Assembly: GCF_029784155.1 (NCBI RefSeq)
Contig: NC_073693.1
Location: 353,404,591-353,468,590 of the forward strand
Length of the DNA: 64,000 bases
Direction: 5' to 3'
DNA from: Uranotaenia lowii
Taxonomy: Eukaryota > Arthropoda > Insecta > Diptera > Culicidae
The notes under the pieces were generated by a model that saw only the letters and a list, made by a program, of their open reading frames with translations, was not told the DNA's origin and did not search any database. Numbering within the stretch: position 1 is the stretch's first letter; each line of letters starts with the position of its first letter. Below are positions 1-12,560 of the stretch, in pieces. Both the position numbers and the translations under genes were made by a program.

Positions 1-1865
1 ATATTATTCCTTGAGTGAATTAGGCATCATAAAAAAAATCAGAATCAGTTTTTTTTCATATAAGTTTGTTAATTCTCCAAGTAGCAATAATTGATTTCAC
101 TCACATCTGTTCATTGTTACCTTATAAACTTCATATCACCAAAATCTGACGAAAAATTCGAGTTCAGGACGCCAAAATCTTTCAAATACAGACCCCGTTG
201 GTTTTCGGCAACCTTCGATTTTGGCAACATCCGATTTTGGCACATGGCAACGGTTTTTTTTGAATTACAAATAAAAGTCTAAAAATGATTAAACAAATCT
301 AAAAAATACTGAAGAGTGTCAAAAATAGTAAATATGACAAAAAACAAACATTAAAAACAAAATAAGAAAATTGCAAAACGCATCAAAAACAGAATAAATA
401 AAATAAAAAAAAACCGAAAATGGTCGGAAATTGTCTAAAAATTACTTTACTGGTAATAAATAACAACAATAGTTTTTTGTAGTAATAGTAGTAATATAAC
501 TTTGGATAAAAAATGTTACTCGATTCCTGCAGTAAAACTCATGTGAAAAAAGCACAAACCTTACTTGTACTCCACGTGCTTATTGTGCTAATTTGAAAGC
601 TGTGTAACCGTAGAATGAGAACGAAAAATCTCAAAAAACTGCTTTGCATAGCCAGGGACTTTTTTAATTTATGTATTTAACCTTTGCAAAATCATTTTAT
701 GAAATTATTTAAGGCTCTAGCAAACAAAGTTGGCTATTTTTAAATATTTTTCATTTTAAATAGCTTTTTTTAAATTTTGAAATGGTTATAAACTTTATCA
801 TGAAACGCTTAGCTGCTCGTCATGTTAGCAAAAAATTAAGCTTAAGAATAGTCAAAACCAAAATTTAGCTTAGCTTAGCTTGATTGGCTACTCACATCCA
901 CCTTTAATCATTGAATCCTAAATGTTTCATCAACATTTTTCATTCATGTAAATTAACCAACGAATGTTTAAGTTATTTTAAAATGGCCATAAGTTTTGTT
1001 CAGAGGTCAAATGTATGGAGCCTGGGATTGGCAGCACATTCACAATGCTCAAACCTGATGCTCTCTCTTTGAACGTCAATAACGGCGCCGGCCACGTCCT
1101 AGTAGTCAATGGATAGATTGGAAAAGGTAGGAAAGGATGAAAGATCAATTATGTGCTTTAGGACCGAGGTCACCTCTGCATTCTAGCAAAACAATTTTCG
1201 TTTGGAGGTTTGGGATAAAGGATTTGATTGGGAGACACTTTTGACTAGTGTGATCAAAACTATTGTCACTACACTACTGAAACCTAAACAAAGTCTGCCC
1301 TTATTTTGAAGTATTTACAATGAGATTTATTTCTCAACTAATTTAAGTAAGTTTATGGATTAGATAAACTAGTTGAAAACGTGTTCATTGAATTTTGAAA
1401 TCTATTGCAAACCAATTACAAATGTTACTAAACTTTACTCTTATTTAATTGATTGATTTGGTTTAGCAAGAATAAAAAGAAGTTGATGCAAATAAATAGC
1501 GTTTATTTGTAAAATTGTTTGCGTGTATGGTTGCTTTTTGTGCGATAACGCTATCACGTAAAAGTTATTAATTTTTTCCTGATTTTGCTTAAATGTTTAA
1601 AGAAACAATGTATAATGGAAGGAATTAGTCGATTTTTTTTATTTTATTATGTATTTTGGAAATCTTAGCAATCCTTACCTAAATGTAGGGAAGACGCAGG
1701 ACGCATTTTTTTTTCAATTTTCTCATTGCGAAAGGGTGTTTAGTAAACACCGTTTACTTTCAATTTAATTTAAATTTACCTTCATTTTTAAGTCTATTGA
1801 CATTCTCAAATCATAGATTCAAATTAAATTTCATTTATTTTGTTACATTACTTTAAAAATATTTT
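1..1865. other. AT-rich non-coding stretch, no gene seen
   Basis: The sequence is AT-rich with long A and T runs and no open frame that looks coding. A short patch near 190-250 repeats the word GATTTTGGCA/AACA, which looks like MITE debris, but no ends or target duplication were found. A short less AT-rich patch around 1080-1130 is unassigned. Confidence 0.6.
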
Positions 1866-1869
1866 TTAA

Positions 1870-2607
1870 GGGGGGGGGGGGAAGGGTCTAACACTTTCAA
1901 AAAATCGATTTTTTTATTTTTTTATTTTCTTATTGTAAAACATTTCAAGAATGTTGTGTCAAATTTTCAAGTCAATTGAAGCAAAACTGTAGAAGTTATA
2001 GGCCTTTATCTCCTCCTATCTAATACTGCAAGAAAGCAAGAGCAGAAACTTCAAACGCGTTTTTCTCGAAAGCACATTTTTAAAGTCCGTGGACATCGTC
2101 ATTCGAAAACTACTTATCCGATTCTTTTCAAATTTGGAACATATTTTCTACATATAAAATACCAGACCCCAACGTTTTTCTTTTTTGATTTTTTAACTTT
2201 GGGGAGATTTTAGAGGTGAAAAATGGCGGATTTTTAAGTGAAAAATCGTAGTTTTTACTTCAAACAGCCACAACAATTTCATAAAAATATTTTTAAGTTA
2301 AATAAAAACGTTGGGGTCCAGAAAAACATCTATTAAAAATATTTTGCTCTGATTTTTTGACTTCAGATGACTCTGTGCTGAGATACAGTGTCCACCGCAA
2401 ATCCTGTTTTCTAAAAGGCATCCTCTAAAATACTCCGTCACCGGCTCATTTTTCAATATTTTTTTACGAAAAAATTACTAAATGTTCTTTTAACAATGCT
2501 TTGTATAATGCAAAAAATTTGAATACATTTGTTTGAACAATAGCTCTAGAAAAAAATCGAGAAAATGGTGTTTTTTTATACCCGTTAGACCCTACCCCCC
2601 CCCCCCC
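1870..2607 (+). mobile_element. TTAA-flanked MITE, copy 1
   Basis: This 738-bp element is bounded by TTAA on both sides (1866-1869 and 2608-2611). Its terminal inverted repeats begin with a G run (12 G on the left, 13 C on the right) followed by AGGGTCTAAC. There is no coding capacity. A shorter inverted repeat lies inside, around the motif ACGTTGGGGTC. A second copy in opposite orientation lies at 31077-31801 with the same TTAA flanks, and that recurrence defines the boundaries. TTAA duplication is the hallmark of piggyBac-like mobilisation. The parent transposase is not in this window, so the superfamily call is an inference. Confidence 0.85.
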
Positions 2608-2929
2608 TTAAATAGGTTTTGAACTTGTTAAACAATCAATATGAAAATGAGTTATAATTTCATAGATGTGTGTCTAATTGCCATAGCAAAAAACATATCT
2701 GTTATAATAAACACCTTAGACCGTAAAATAATAATACAATAAAAAGGCAGCAAATTTAAAGACTAACTTCATTTCAAGTCATTTTATACAGCGGTTTAGT
2801 GGTCATGCATCATTTTGCTTTAGAGCTCGAGTCTTTATGCCAGCCTACTGCTTGTCTTAATCATATCATCTTTGGTACAGTACACTTTTCAACGCATTTG
2901 AAATTGATCGTTTTATGAACAAATGAAAA

Positions 2930-3187
2930 AAAAGTCAAAAATGACAAAAGTGACAAAAATGACAAAAATGACAAAACTGACCAAAATTTAAAAAAAATGA
3001 CAAAAATGACAGAAATAACAAAAATGACAAAAATGACAAAAATGACAAAAATGACAAAAATGACAAAAATGACAAAAATGACAAAAATGACAAAAATGAC
3101 AAAAAATGACACAAATGGCAAAAATGACAAAAATGACAAAAATGACAAAAATGACAAAAAATGACAAAAATGACAAAAATGACAAAT
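2930..3187. repeat. 9-bp minisatellite (GACAAAAAT)n
   Basis: About 28 tandem copies of a nonamer GACAAAAAT with occasional point changes and one-base slips. The open frames on the minus strand (Phe/Val/Ile and Cys/His/Phe repeats) are translations of this satellite, not genes. Confidence 0.95.
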
Positions 3188-6076
3188 GAATTCTATTGGG
3201 TGCCGGAAATAAATTACGAATTTGTAAGGAAAATGGAAAGCCAGCGTTGCTTATTAATGATACATAAAGACTAAAAAGTCCAATATTTTTCATTAGAGAT
3301 GTGATGTGGATTTACTTGTTCTAGAATATGTGCGACAAAAAAATTCCAATGGCTTCCGAAGTGTATTTTGTTTATGAGATCCAACTGTAAAAAATTAAAA
3401 GCAACTTGTTGTAATTAACAATACGTGTGGCATGGGAAGCACGTTGCTATTTTTAAAATATTCGACATTTATTTTTAATTGAAGGCTAAAAAGCTTCGAT
3501 CAATAATTTTTTACGACTTTTGAATGATCAAGTAATTTTTCCATGTTTCAATTTACATAAAAGAGTTCGACCCAATTTGCGAAACATACCCATACACATT
3601 TCCGCACATTACTACCAATCGCGTTCCCACACTAATCGAACTTGTTCTTGTTTGATAGTCCATTTCCCCGCTCGATTAAAAAGACCTCACCGAAACGATC
3701 AGGATCTATAAAATTCAATTACACCCAACCCGAGACTGGTTAGATTGAACGCGCGCGAGGACCAACCTAATCTAATCAGCCCACGAATAGTTTCGTCGAC
3801 TGATGGGCTAATGAATGAGTCTGGCTGGCTACATCTTTTCCTGAGAGTCCATTCAAGAGAGCTTGCTCAAGAAATCGCGTATGCACAGTAGTTGAACCCA
3901 CTACTGCTGCCTAGTCAGAGACCGGCTGCCCGATAACTTGCTGGAAGATCTTGGGATGGTAACACGATGGTGAAGCACAATTAAACTGTGGTCCCATTAT
4001 CGCCATTATCGCGCCCATTATCGATGAGCAAAATGGTTCAACCTTGCTAACATGAACATTTCAATGGAATCAGGTAGTTACCCACTTCAGGTGCCAGTAG
4101 AACCGGGTGCTGCCGACTGACGATGATGGTGAAGATGTTTACACCCATTAGCTTGTTAATTGTCGATTTGTGTCCGGAATCTGCGTTCCTCGACGAATTG
4201 TGATAGTAACAACAAGCTGGTAGCGAGTCTTGAAGTCTGAAGGCTTTGCTGTGGAAAAATTCGAATCAACTCCGGATTTAAATTAAAACTCAAGAAATAT
4301 CAGGGTTTAGAAACCACCATAAGTCAAATCTTAAAAAAGATCCAGAAAGTTATTAAGGACAATGCAACCCCAAGAAATTAACATACAAATCAAATCAGCG
4401 TTGACAAACCGACTTACATAGCTTTACATAATGCCGAGCAAACCATTCAATTCCAAAGCGTTTCGTCTATCAGCAGAATCGTGAAATTAATTGCAAAAAA
4501 AGAGAAACAAAACGGCTCAGTCGCTGGAGTCATCGGAGCAAATTATGGTCCACGTGGAAAAAAACAATCCTCAAACAACAACCAAAAAAATTAAATCAAA
4601 GCGATTAGCTATCGCTTCGCCGTACCGGTTATTGTTGTTGTTGCTGCTGCCGCTAATTATGCCATTAGAAAGAAGCATCCTTTCACTTCACTTCAACCGA
4701 CCAGCTGAATAGATTAACACCCCCTCAGCGATTAGTAACTAAATATTTCGTGTGGCACCCGGGCAGCAGCGTGTTTGGGAGAGCTTTCATCATTGCACCC
4801 GCCGCGCCGTCATCGTCATTTTTTTTCGGACAAAACAACCATTAAAAAAATCTACAATTCACAATGCACAACTTGCGGCCCCCGTAGCTTTCATTGATGA
4901 ATATATTCATTTCTAGACAAACAAAAACAAATGGACGAATGCAAGTGTAAATCTTTGGCGAGAAAAAAAACGCGTTCGTTTCGTGTTGGAGGATGTTGAT
5001 AAAACAAGTTGAATGGAAATGTTTGATAATCGGTTTGGAGTTACACTTTTTTTTTTAACTTGTCAGGTTTCTAGAGCAGTGGAACGCAGTTAAACATCTT
5101 ACTCACTTAAGTTTTTTGTTTTTGGAAAATAACAGCACATTCAGTTCGTTTTTTAAGTTTTGGATAGCATTTTCTAGAGGACTTGGTAAGTTGGTACAGA
5201 ACATTGTAGGGTCTGAATGCGTCAATAAACAAGCTTGAGCGAAACTTGAAACGAGGTGCTGAAGAAACTTGTTGCATTTTTGTGTACTTTCACGATCATA
5301 ATGCTCTAGCTAAGCCAATTTGCATTTCCTTCTTTTGAACCTGGAAAACCTACGAGAGATTAAGATACGTCACGAACTTGACGGAAATTTTCTTCCTATT
5401 TAACGGGTAGGTACTACCTATCATCATTCAATTCATAGCTCAGAGCAATCATTCTCCCTCCACTTCTCTCTCCCTGGCGACCGTCAAAAATCGAACTAAT
5501 TAGTTTAAAAGTGGTAAAAGTGAGTTGTAGAAGATTCACGCACAATGCTAAGAAAACTGGAGAGAACTGAGCAGAAGGTAAACAAATTTTCACAGAATCT
5601 TGTTCAACTATCTAACTTACTTTCCTGACTGGAATATTAGATACAACTATTCTCGTAAAAAAGGGAAATTTGTAATTGCTTAACAAAATTTTCTGCATTT
5701 TGAATTAGTACCTGGCCGAATTTCATTCAAATCAATTTGTTTCAAATCAAACGACGGAGCGAATATTAATCCGCTTCAAGTTTATATCAATTTTAATTTT
5801 TTGAGATAGATTCGGTTAGATTTTTTTTTGTAAATAAAATAAAACCATATTTCGAAGCATCATAACTCTGTTGTTTTTTAACGCAAATCATGAAATAATA
5901 CATCGAACCGTATTGCAATTTTATAAGCTTATCATATTCTGTCAAGTTTTCAATAAAAATACAAAAGCTATTATTTAACTGAAAGGACATCAGATGACTT
6001 GTCGTTCCTATGGCGTTTATCACCAAAGATAATAGGTTCCTGTGAAATCTGGAACAAAACAGGTCGAAACAGGTGC
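3188..6076. other. Host non-coding stretch, partly GC-richer
   Basis: From about 3520 to 5000 the base composition is more balanced and looks single-copy, as expected for intronic or regulatory host DNA. Small open frames here lack conserved-looking features and have no matching splice context. From 5000 to 6070 the sequence returns to AT-rich, undefined DNA. Confidence 0.45.
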
Positions 6077-6611
6077 ACGCTCCTTTTTTTAAACTCAAAA
6101 TTAAGTAGTTTGGTTCAAAACAGCACTTCGGTGGCAGTCCTCAACTTTGAGTTCAACTGGGCAATCGCAAAAATAAGTTCTGATAGGTATACTCAATACT
6201 AAGTTCGGCAGCCGAACTCGAATTTATCCTTTTTATTCGAGGGTAGCTTATTTTCAGGGAATTAAAGGATGGTTAAAATTTGTTGTACCCGGATGTTGCT
6301 GTTCCGGTACATTGCCTTACAATTACAGAGCAGTGGAATGTTTTGACACTCCCGGTCAAAGAAAACTTCCGGATGTTACTTCCAACGGGAAGTAAATAAC
6401 ATCCGGAAGTTTACGGACATTCCAAGCCGCTAACCATATGATGACAATGACGGACTCCCAAAGGAAAAAAAGGATCAATTTTGAGTTCGCAGTTCGAACT
6501 CCGTTTTGAACTATCGCAAAGAGGAAAAAGGGTACTTAACTTAAAGTTCATAGAATCAAACTATGTTTTGAAGCTCGGTCATACTTAATTTTGAGTTAAA
6601 AAAAGGAGCGT
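6077..6611. mobile_element. Fold-back MITE with GTGC target duplication
   Basis: Terminal inverted repeats of about 30 bp (ACGCTCCTTTTTTTAA followed by CTCAAAATTAAGTA) lie at 6077-6107 and 6582-6611 and differ by a single A. The flanks carry GTGC at 6073-6076 and 6612-6615, consistent with a short target duplication. The interior holds smaller palindromes built on CCGGAAGT and GTTCGGCAGCCGAAC words and no coding frame. The superfamily is not recognised. Confidence 0.75.
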
Positions 6612-6811
6612 GTGCAAAGCAATTCGATATTGCTTATTTGAATTAGATGAAATTCGAATTTGACCAAGATATCTTAAAAAAGTTGTTTAAAAGAACGATG
6701 ATCGATCTTTAACCTTAAGCATACCATTGATTTTTAGAAAAATTTGTAAGAAAGGCAAATCTGAACAAAATCTTGGTCAAAAACATACCAGAAAGAAATG
6801 AAAGTGAAATT

Positions 6812-7933
6812 TCAAGTTTTCATTGTGAGGCGTTTTCCCTTGTGAGGCGGACCACTCTTGGCCTACTAATGTGGTGTGGGTAGATGCAACTCTATCTGTA
6901 TCTACCACTTCATAGTAGTAGGCCTGTGAGGAACAAAAATTTGATATGTGATGATAATGCTTCTAAATAAATTCTACCTCTTCATTTTCACCATCTTTCA
7001 TTTCATCTGAACTTCTATCCATCTAGCATAGCATAGCATACCAGAGGGTGACTACACACATCTTGCATTGGCTGATACACGAGGTACAACTAATAATAAA
7101 GCCCAACACAAGATGCCAAAATAAGTACCTGGATTCAATACTCATTTCAAGTGTTGTTATTGAGAATCAGTGTGGTACCCACAATGCACACCGTGGCAAG
7201 TCAATGTAATCATAAAGGGATAGTCTGACCAGCTAAATGAACTTTTCAGGTGCAGAGAACTCTTACGACCCTACATGTAAAGATGCTGTTTCAGACAGGA
7301 AATGGAAGTAATATTCGTTTTGATGGGAAATCCTACTTGGCAGATAGGATTGATATATAAGGAAATATAATGTTCACAAATAAACAAATAAAATGGAAAG
7401 AGCTCACCAATGTTTCGTGATAATGCTGACAACCATGGGGGATGATAAAGGAACCTGTATTGCCACTTCAGATCTTGAAACAACGAGGCAAAACTCCTTT
7501 GAAATTCCTGGACAGCGATCCGAGCTGCTTTCAGGATTCTCCGGGAAGTAGATTGGGGTTTTTCTCGATGTCAATCCTTGTGTTATTCGGGGTCCGGCCT
7601 TGAAGCAATTTTTTAATTTCATCTGTTGCTCTCCCTGCATGACGAACTTTGTCCCAGGTTGATCCGGAAGGCATAGGCAGACAACTATTAGCTCTTCCGC
7701 AACTTTCACGTAATCATAAATTCACAATTTAAAATTTATTTTTCGGATTAGTTTTACTTCAAAGCAAAGAAAATTGAAACGAGCAAAAAAAACACGACCG
7801 CACTCCACCAAGGCTTGCTTTGATCCTCATCTGAACTTCTATCCATCTATAAAAAAAATCATAAACTTTAGATGTCCTTACTAAAAAGGACATCACTTTT
7901 CACCGCTAAGGCCGATAAATTAAAGCTACAAAC
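6812..7933 (+). mobile_element. Half copy of the 28.5-kb palindromic element, interrupted
   Basis: Bases 6812-7025 and 7827-7933 together match, with divergence, the right arm of the palindrome at 28475-29064. Shared words include GTAGATGCAACTCTATCTGT, GAGGAACAAAAATTTG and GGACATCACTTTTCACCGCT. The left arm is missing, and the copy is split by an 801-bp insertion annotated separately. It is older than the 28-kb copy, judging by scattered substitutions. Confidence 0.85.
7026..7826 (-). mobile_element. Unidentified 801-bp insertion flanked by 23-bp direct repeats
   Basis: The insertion splits the half-palindrome element. It is flanked by identical 23-bp direct repeats (7003-7025 and 7827-7849, starting TCATCTGAAC), far longer than a DNA-transposon duplication. 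No inverted termini or poly-A/T end is visible; the left end has GCATA repeats. On the minus strand an ATG-led frame runs from 7709 to 7404 (101 codons). It contains a possible 5' splice site, ACATTG|GTGAGCT, at about 7405, as if it carried a captured first exon. The start has a CLCLPDQPGTKF-like stretch faintly reminiscent of a zinc-binding N-terminus, but I do not recognise the protein. It could be a retroposed or template-switched gene fragment or an unknown non-autonomous element. Confidence 0.5.
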
Positions 7934-8580
7934 GGTTCACAATTTTCATAAATTCATGTTACTTCGTTCCAACTTTTTAACCTGAATTCGCAATTCGCAA
8001 GATTATCGTGTTTTGAAACAAGAATATTGACACAGATTGAGTTCTTTATTCTAACTTCATTCTGTAAATGTGCATTTTGTTCCATGTGTTTTAACATAAC
8101 AAATCAATAATTCCGTATATTGATTTAAAATTTGGTTGCTTATTATGTTTCTTAGTTCCAATTATGGATTTTATGTCTGTATTATGAGTCTTATTTCCAG
8201 TCTTATTTCTGAGCCTTTGAGTCAGATCAAGCTAGACTTAAGACTAATTTTATGGATTTATACAAACACTTTGTTGAACAGTGGAAAAATAATGTGTCCA
8301 ATTCAAAGAGACTCAATATTTCCTGAAACTATGGAAGCTAAGTTATAATATGAAGAATATAATAAAAAAAACTCGTTTTGTTTTCAGATCAAGCAACGTA
8401 ACTATTAATTATAAGAATTTCAGCAGGAAGCAGGTTTTTTCGTCAACCTGATTTTGAAAGATTTTGTCCCTCTGAATTCAAAATTCGCGTAAATGTACTA
8501 ATTTAAAATTTAAAATTTGAATTGAAACTCTACCACAATACATCTGAACAATCCGAACTAACGCAATTCAAAATCAACTA
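7934..8580. other. AT-rich non-coding stretch
   Basis: No gene, repeat boundary or regulatory site could be supported. The last part leads into the dispersed repeat that carries the hammerhead-like motif. Confidence 0.5.
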
Positions 8581-8630
8581 TTTTGATCCCTGATGAAGGT
8601 GTTAACCAACACCGAAACTTTGGATCAAAA
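8581..8630 (+). other. Hammerhead-like RNA motif at a repeat end
   Basis: The segment reads TTTTGATCC, then CTGATGA (8590-8596), a 6-bp stem GGTGTT/AACACC with loop AACC (8598-8613), then GAAA (8614-8617), and closes with GGATCAAAA (8622-8630). The last is an exact 9-bp complement of the first segment. CUGAUGA, stem II and GAAA in this order are the conserved core of a type I hammerhead. An unpaired A before stem II and the lack of a convincing stem III argue against an active ribozyme. An A/T-rich retroelement-like tail follows (to about 8665). Confidence 0.4.
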
Positions 8631-8665
8631 ATAAAACTTTTTAAATTCAATAAAATTTGACTGAT

Positions 8666-10089
8666 TTTCCGTTAATCTAAAGTATTATACTAAGTTTTGA
8701 ATAAAATCAATCGTTGATAACTAAAAATTCTATGAAAAAAAAAACAGCTGCAAAAAAATATATATGAGTACCTCAGTAACTTTTTTCAGAAGTAAAAACA
8801 CTGCGGTTATCGAAAAAGTTGATTATTGATTTAAAACATACAAATTGAGTCATGTTCCAAAAAATTGGCCAAAAATTTTAAATGGATTTTTACCTTTTTT
8901 CATAAGTTAACCCATGGTTTTCCAAAACAAGACCTGGTAGAAAAAAACAAGTGGCATATTTGATTTCAGTGCCTTTACTTAAGTCTCTTGGCATGACGGA
9001 AAAATCTGAATTTTGTTGCCTTTTGTTATCGAAAAAAAAGTAAAAACAATCAACTCTAATACAATAGCTTTCTTATTTTGTTTGTTAAAATCATGAAATA
9101 AAACTTTTTATTTTTCTGCTCTCAAATACAAGGATTTTTTATAAATTATATTTCAAGGAAGGGTTAATGCAATGTTGAATAATTGTAACATTTTTGAAAA
9201 ATTGAGGGCATTTTTTTTACAATCTTCTTAAACACTCATTCTTTACAATGCTTCTGAAAATTCCTTACAGTGTTGCTAAAAATTCTTAAAGCTATTTTGA
9301 GTAAATTTGCACTAGTAAAAAATTTTTAATTTTTTTTATCACAGATAATGTTAGAAATTAGCTCATCGTAACATATTCATGTTTTAAAACCCCTGATGGA
9401 TCTTTTTCACAAACAGTTCGTTTGATGGCAGAAAGATTCCTGTTAGTTGATGAAATGATTTTAATGACAGTACATGAACAAATGTTAAGTGTCATTTTGA
9501 ATTTCTTATCTTATTTTCCGACACAGATTCAAACTCTGAATTCCGGTAAAAAATGTTAGTTTCAATCCCTGATCTTGGAACCAAAAGTTAATTTTAAATT
9601 CCTTTTTGATTTTTTCCTTCGATTCGATTTTGGATCTGAATTCTCGATTTTCCCGGTGCTGTTTTAAATTCTTGGTTTTTTCATGGTTTTCCCGGTTCTG
9701 TGGCCACCCTGATTTATGGTCAAGCCTGGACATATTAAGAAAAACAGGAATAAATGATAATCAAAGTATAAAGATATCTACAGCGAAAGCTACAAGGTTA
9801 CAACTAAGATGTTTTACTGAAACCATAAGTTTTTGATGATTGTGTAGCTTTTTCAATATTGCTTTGGATATTTTATAAATTATCCAAAAACATTAAAAAA
9901 ATATGACAATTATGTTATTGTATATATTAAAAAAAATATATATTCGGCCTATTCGGCCTTCCTACGAAGCTCATCTGATGCATGTCTATCCGCCTGTTCT
10001 TTATTCCTTTACAAATTATTATACCATTATTATACCAGCATTTCATCTCGCCGCACGTGTCAATGAACATGCTTAAGTTAATAGGTTAA
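8666..10089. other. AT-rich non-coding stretch with MITE debris
   Basis: No coding frame is convincing. Around 9530-9710 repeated ATTTTCCCGG words end in GTGGCCACCCTG, like the terminus of a hAT-type MITE, but the opposite end and a target duplication could not be found. Confidence 0.4.
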
Positions 10090-10262
10090 GTTAAGTTAAA
10101 AGAAAGCACATCTTACCTGGTCGGCCAGTTATGAGATTCGAACCCAAAAGTTTTCTTGTCTATACCGGCAATCGGACCCAGTACGCTTGACTTACCAGAC
10201 TCGCGCCAGCCTATCCTTTACACCACCTTAGCTCCCCGATATCGCGGTGCGCCAGATGCTGA
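10090..10262 (-). repeat. tRNA-like, SINE-like sequence (minus strand)
   Basis: Read on the minus strand, the segment has a good RNA polymerase III B-box (GGGTTCGAATCTC, plus-strand 10133-10145), preceded by a weak A-box-like region. It does not fold into an obvious complete tRNA and no anticodon arm could be defined. A degraded tRNA-derived SINE is therefore more likely than a functional tRNA gene. Confidence 0.35.
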
Positions 10263-10273
10263 TTTTCGATGTG

Positions 10274-10421
10274 TAGCTTAATGTGTATTGTTTACATTCT
10301 GTCAGTCGATTCAATCAGTTGGGTTCGTGAAATTTTTTTGCACAGATAGCTGTACAAAAAGTTTTCTCGAACGCAACTGATTAAATCGACTAACAGAAGG
10401 TGAACAATACACATTAAGCTA
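10274..10421. mobile_element. Short fold-back MITE
   Basis: Two 54-base arms (10274-10327 and 10368-10421) are reverse complements with about five mismatches and enclose a 40-base loop. The outer ends read TAGCTTAATGTGTATTG. No target duplication could be fixed. A second short similarity (TGTACAAAAAGTTTT versus TTGTACACAAAACTT) suggests internal rearrangement. Confidence 0.7.
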
Positions 10422-12084
10422 TTTGTACACAAAACTTAATTAAATTTTACTCAATTTATAAAAAGTTAGAGCAATATCCGTGTGTGTAGACTTTAAAGAC
10501 ATCTTTCTGGCTTAGATTATGCCAAGAATAAAAATCCGAACTATTCATCGAATCGAAACCTTAATTGTTTGATAAAAACAATGTTGACATCTTTAATCAT
10601 TTCTAGCGTTGAATGTTTGCATTTAGGCTGTCAACTATATTCACTGTCCATATTTTTCTGCAAGATGGTGCAGCCATTAATCTCCAGCTTGCTCTATTCC
10701 GATCGCCGTACTAGCACTTTGTTACCAAAGTTCACACACCTACTTTTTCAAATCGCTTCTTTCCATTTAGACGATGCCGCAGCAGCATCATAATTGCAAT
10801 CAATTTGTAATCACTCGATCGAAAGCCTAGTTCTCTCGCATAAACGATCATTTTATTGGCACCGATCGACCGACGATCGACCGGTTCGTACGATTCCCTC
10901 AGTTTATTTATCGTTTATGAAGTGACGATGAGTTGAACCAAAAGCCACCGGGCCGGCTTCTATCGGGAGTCGTTGGAGATTCGAGAGGATAACCCATCGC
11001 TCGCTTGTTCGGACAGACAACTTAACGCATCGCAACCAGAACTTACGGCTAGGAGGTGCTACTAGATTCCGTCCCCACGACGACGCCGACGACGATGGAA
11101 TCGGTTGGCTTATCTTGAACGTTAGTTAATCGCCACCGTTTTCCTGGCGTAGTTGTCTGTACATATTAAAGTGACTTAGGTCGACGGCAACGATGGCAGT
11201 GGCCAAGGATAGTGTAATTGGCCTCGTAGCTTCCAGTATTGCTCTACACAACTAGCACGGGTGCGACGGAAAGATGCAGATAAGAAAAATGAGCCTCTAT
11301 ACTTGTGTTATGATCGACCGATGATTAGAAGTGGTCCTTCTCTCGGCGAGTCCCCAGCATCGTAAATTTCTAATCCGTGGCGACCTGTAATCGATGGATG
11401 GCACAGCTGTTGCTACTGATGATAGACCCATGGGTGCATGGGTGCAGCAGACTTCATCAGAACAGGGCAAAAGTGGCACGAGTCGAAGGGGAGGAAAAAG
11501 ATCGAATTGCTTCGGGAGCTACCAGTTTTGCCGCATGAACAATTCGGCGCACATGGACGTTCCAGCGTTCATAAATTTCTCTAATGAAAGACAATAATAA
11601 ACCGTAAAACTAAAGTCTCGAGCTCGAACGCAAACGAATGCTCCTTACAGATAGATATGTATGTTCGTTAAAAGAGTACTTCTTGCGTATCTACGCGCCG
11701 ATGCCTAAGCTATAAGTGTCGTCGTTAGCCGCGTGCGCATATGAAATGGTAAAGTGGAGTTTTGATCTGGAGGCAACTTCGTTGCTGAGTTCCACATCTG
11801 TCGGAGTCTCAGCAAATCAGTGGTGCCAGATTGCTGGAGAACTGCAGCGATTTTAACTATCCGTTTTATGTGGATTAACAAAGTACAATTTTAATCTCAA
11901 ACTCAGTTCTATTTTGTTTTGAATTATGATTTTTGAAGTTATGATTTGTTTTTTTCAAAAATAGAAAAAAAGGTTTCCTTAAAAACCTACTTATGTTGTA
12001 CGGCATCATCCTATACGGATATTTTTTGTTTTATTTTAAAAAATGTTAAAAAAACCAAAATAAAAAAATGTAAATGTCAAAACA
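10422..12084. other. Host non-coding stretch, GC-richer island 10.8-11.9 kb
   Basis: Bases from about 10800 to 11870 are GC-richer with many CGA/TCG words and look single-copy. Several short frames exist on both strands, but none shows a recognisable domain or a matched pair of splice sites. The island could hold regulatory or untranslated host sequence. Confidence 0.4.
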
Positions 12085-12560
12085 AGATACCGTTAACTGG
12101 GGCATCATGCAACACTTTTCAACTTCAATGACTTCTAAAAACTTAATGTCCGCAGATAATCATACCGCTTGTACATACATCAAAAGGTTTAAAGTTTATG
12201 GGACATCAAATTGACGTAGTCAGAGAAATAATTGGTTTCACCAGTTATTTTTAAATAAAAAAAATATGCTTAAAATCAAAAAATCTAATGAAAACGTTTG
12301 AAAATTTATAGTTTTTGATATACCTACTTGTGATGTCATAACGCATAATGCACCAATTGCAGTAACTCTTGGTTTTGTTCGAATCAAATATTACATTTCT
12401 TCTATCAAAAACGTTTTAAATAAAAAGCATAAGAATGCTGCATACATTTATGGGTATAAAATACTACTAAAAGTTATACTAGCTGAATTCATAAAAATCT
12501 ATGTTTGGATGGATGGAATTTTGAAATTAACAAACGCGTGATGCAAAACAATTATGTTCC
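12085..12560 (-). repeat. Dispersed GGGGCATNATGCAAC repeat, copy A
   Basis: The left end reads ACCGTTAACTGGGGCATCAT. The body is the reverse complement of segments at 26.7-27.3 and 51.3-52.1 kb, sharing GATGTCATAACGCATAATGC, GCAGTAA and GCATACATTTATGGGTA-like words. No coding frame is present. The family seems to be a non-autonomous element of several hundred bases that also keeps GATGCAAAACAAT-type words at its other end. Confidence 0.7.

Noticed and set aside
2861..3293. Two minus-strand frames rich in Phe/Ile/Val and Cys/His
   Set aside because: They are translations of the 9-bp minisatellite.
9530..9715. hAT-type MITE ending in GTGGCCACCCTG
   Set aside because: Only one end visible; no partner end or target duplication.
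10090..10262. Functional tRNA gene
   Set aside because: A B-box is present, but the acceptor and anticodon arms do not form a credible cloverleaf; kept only as SINE-like.
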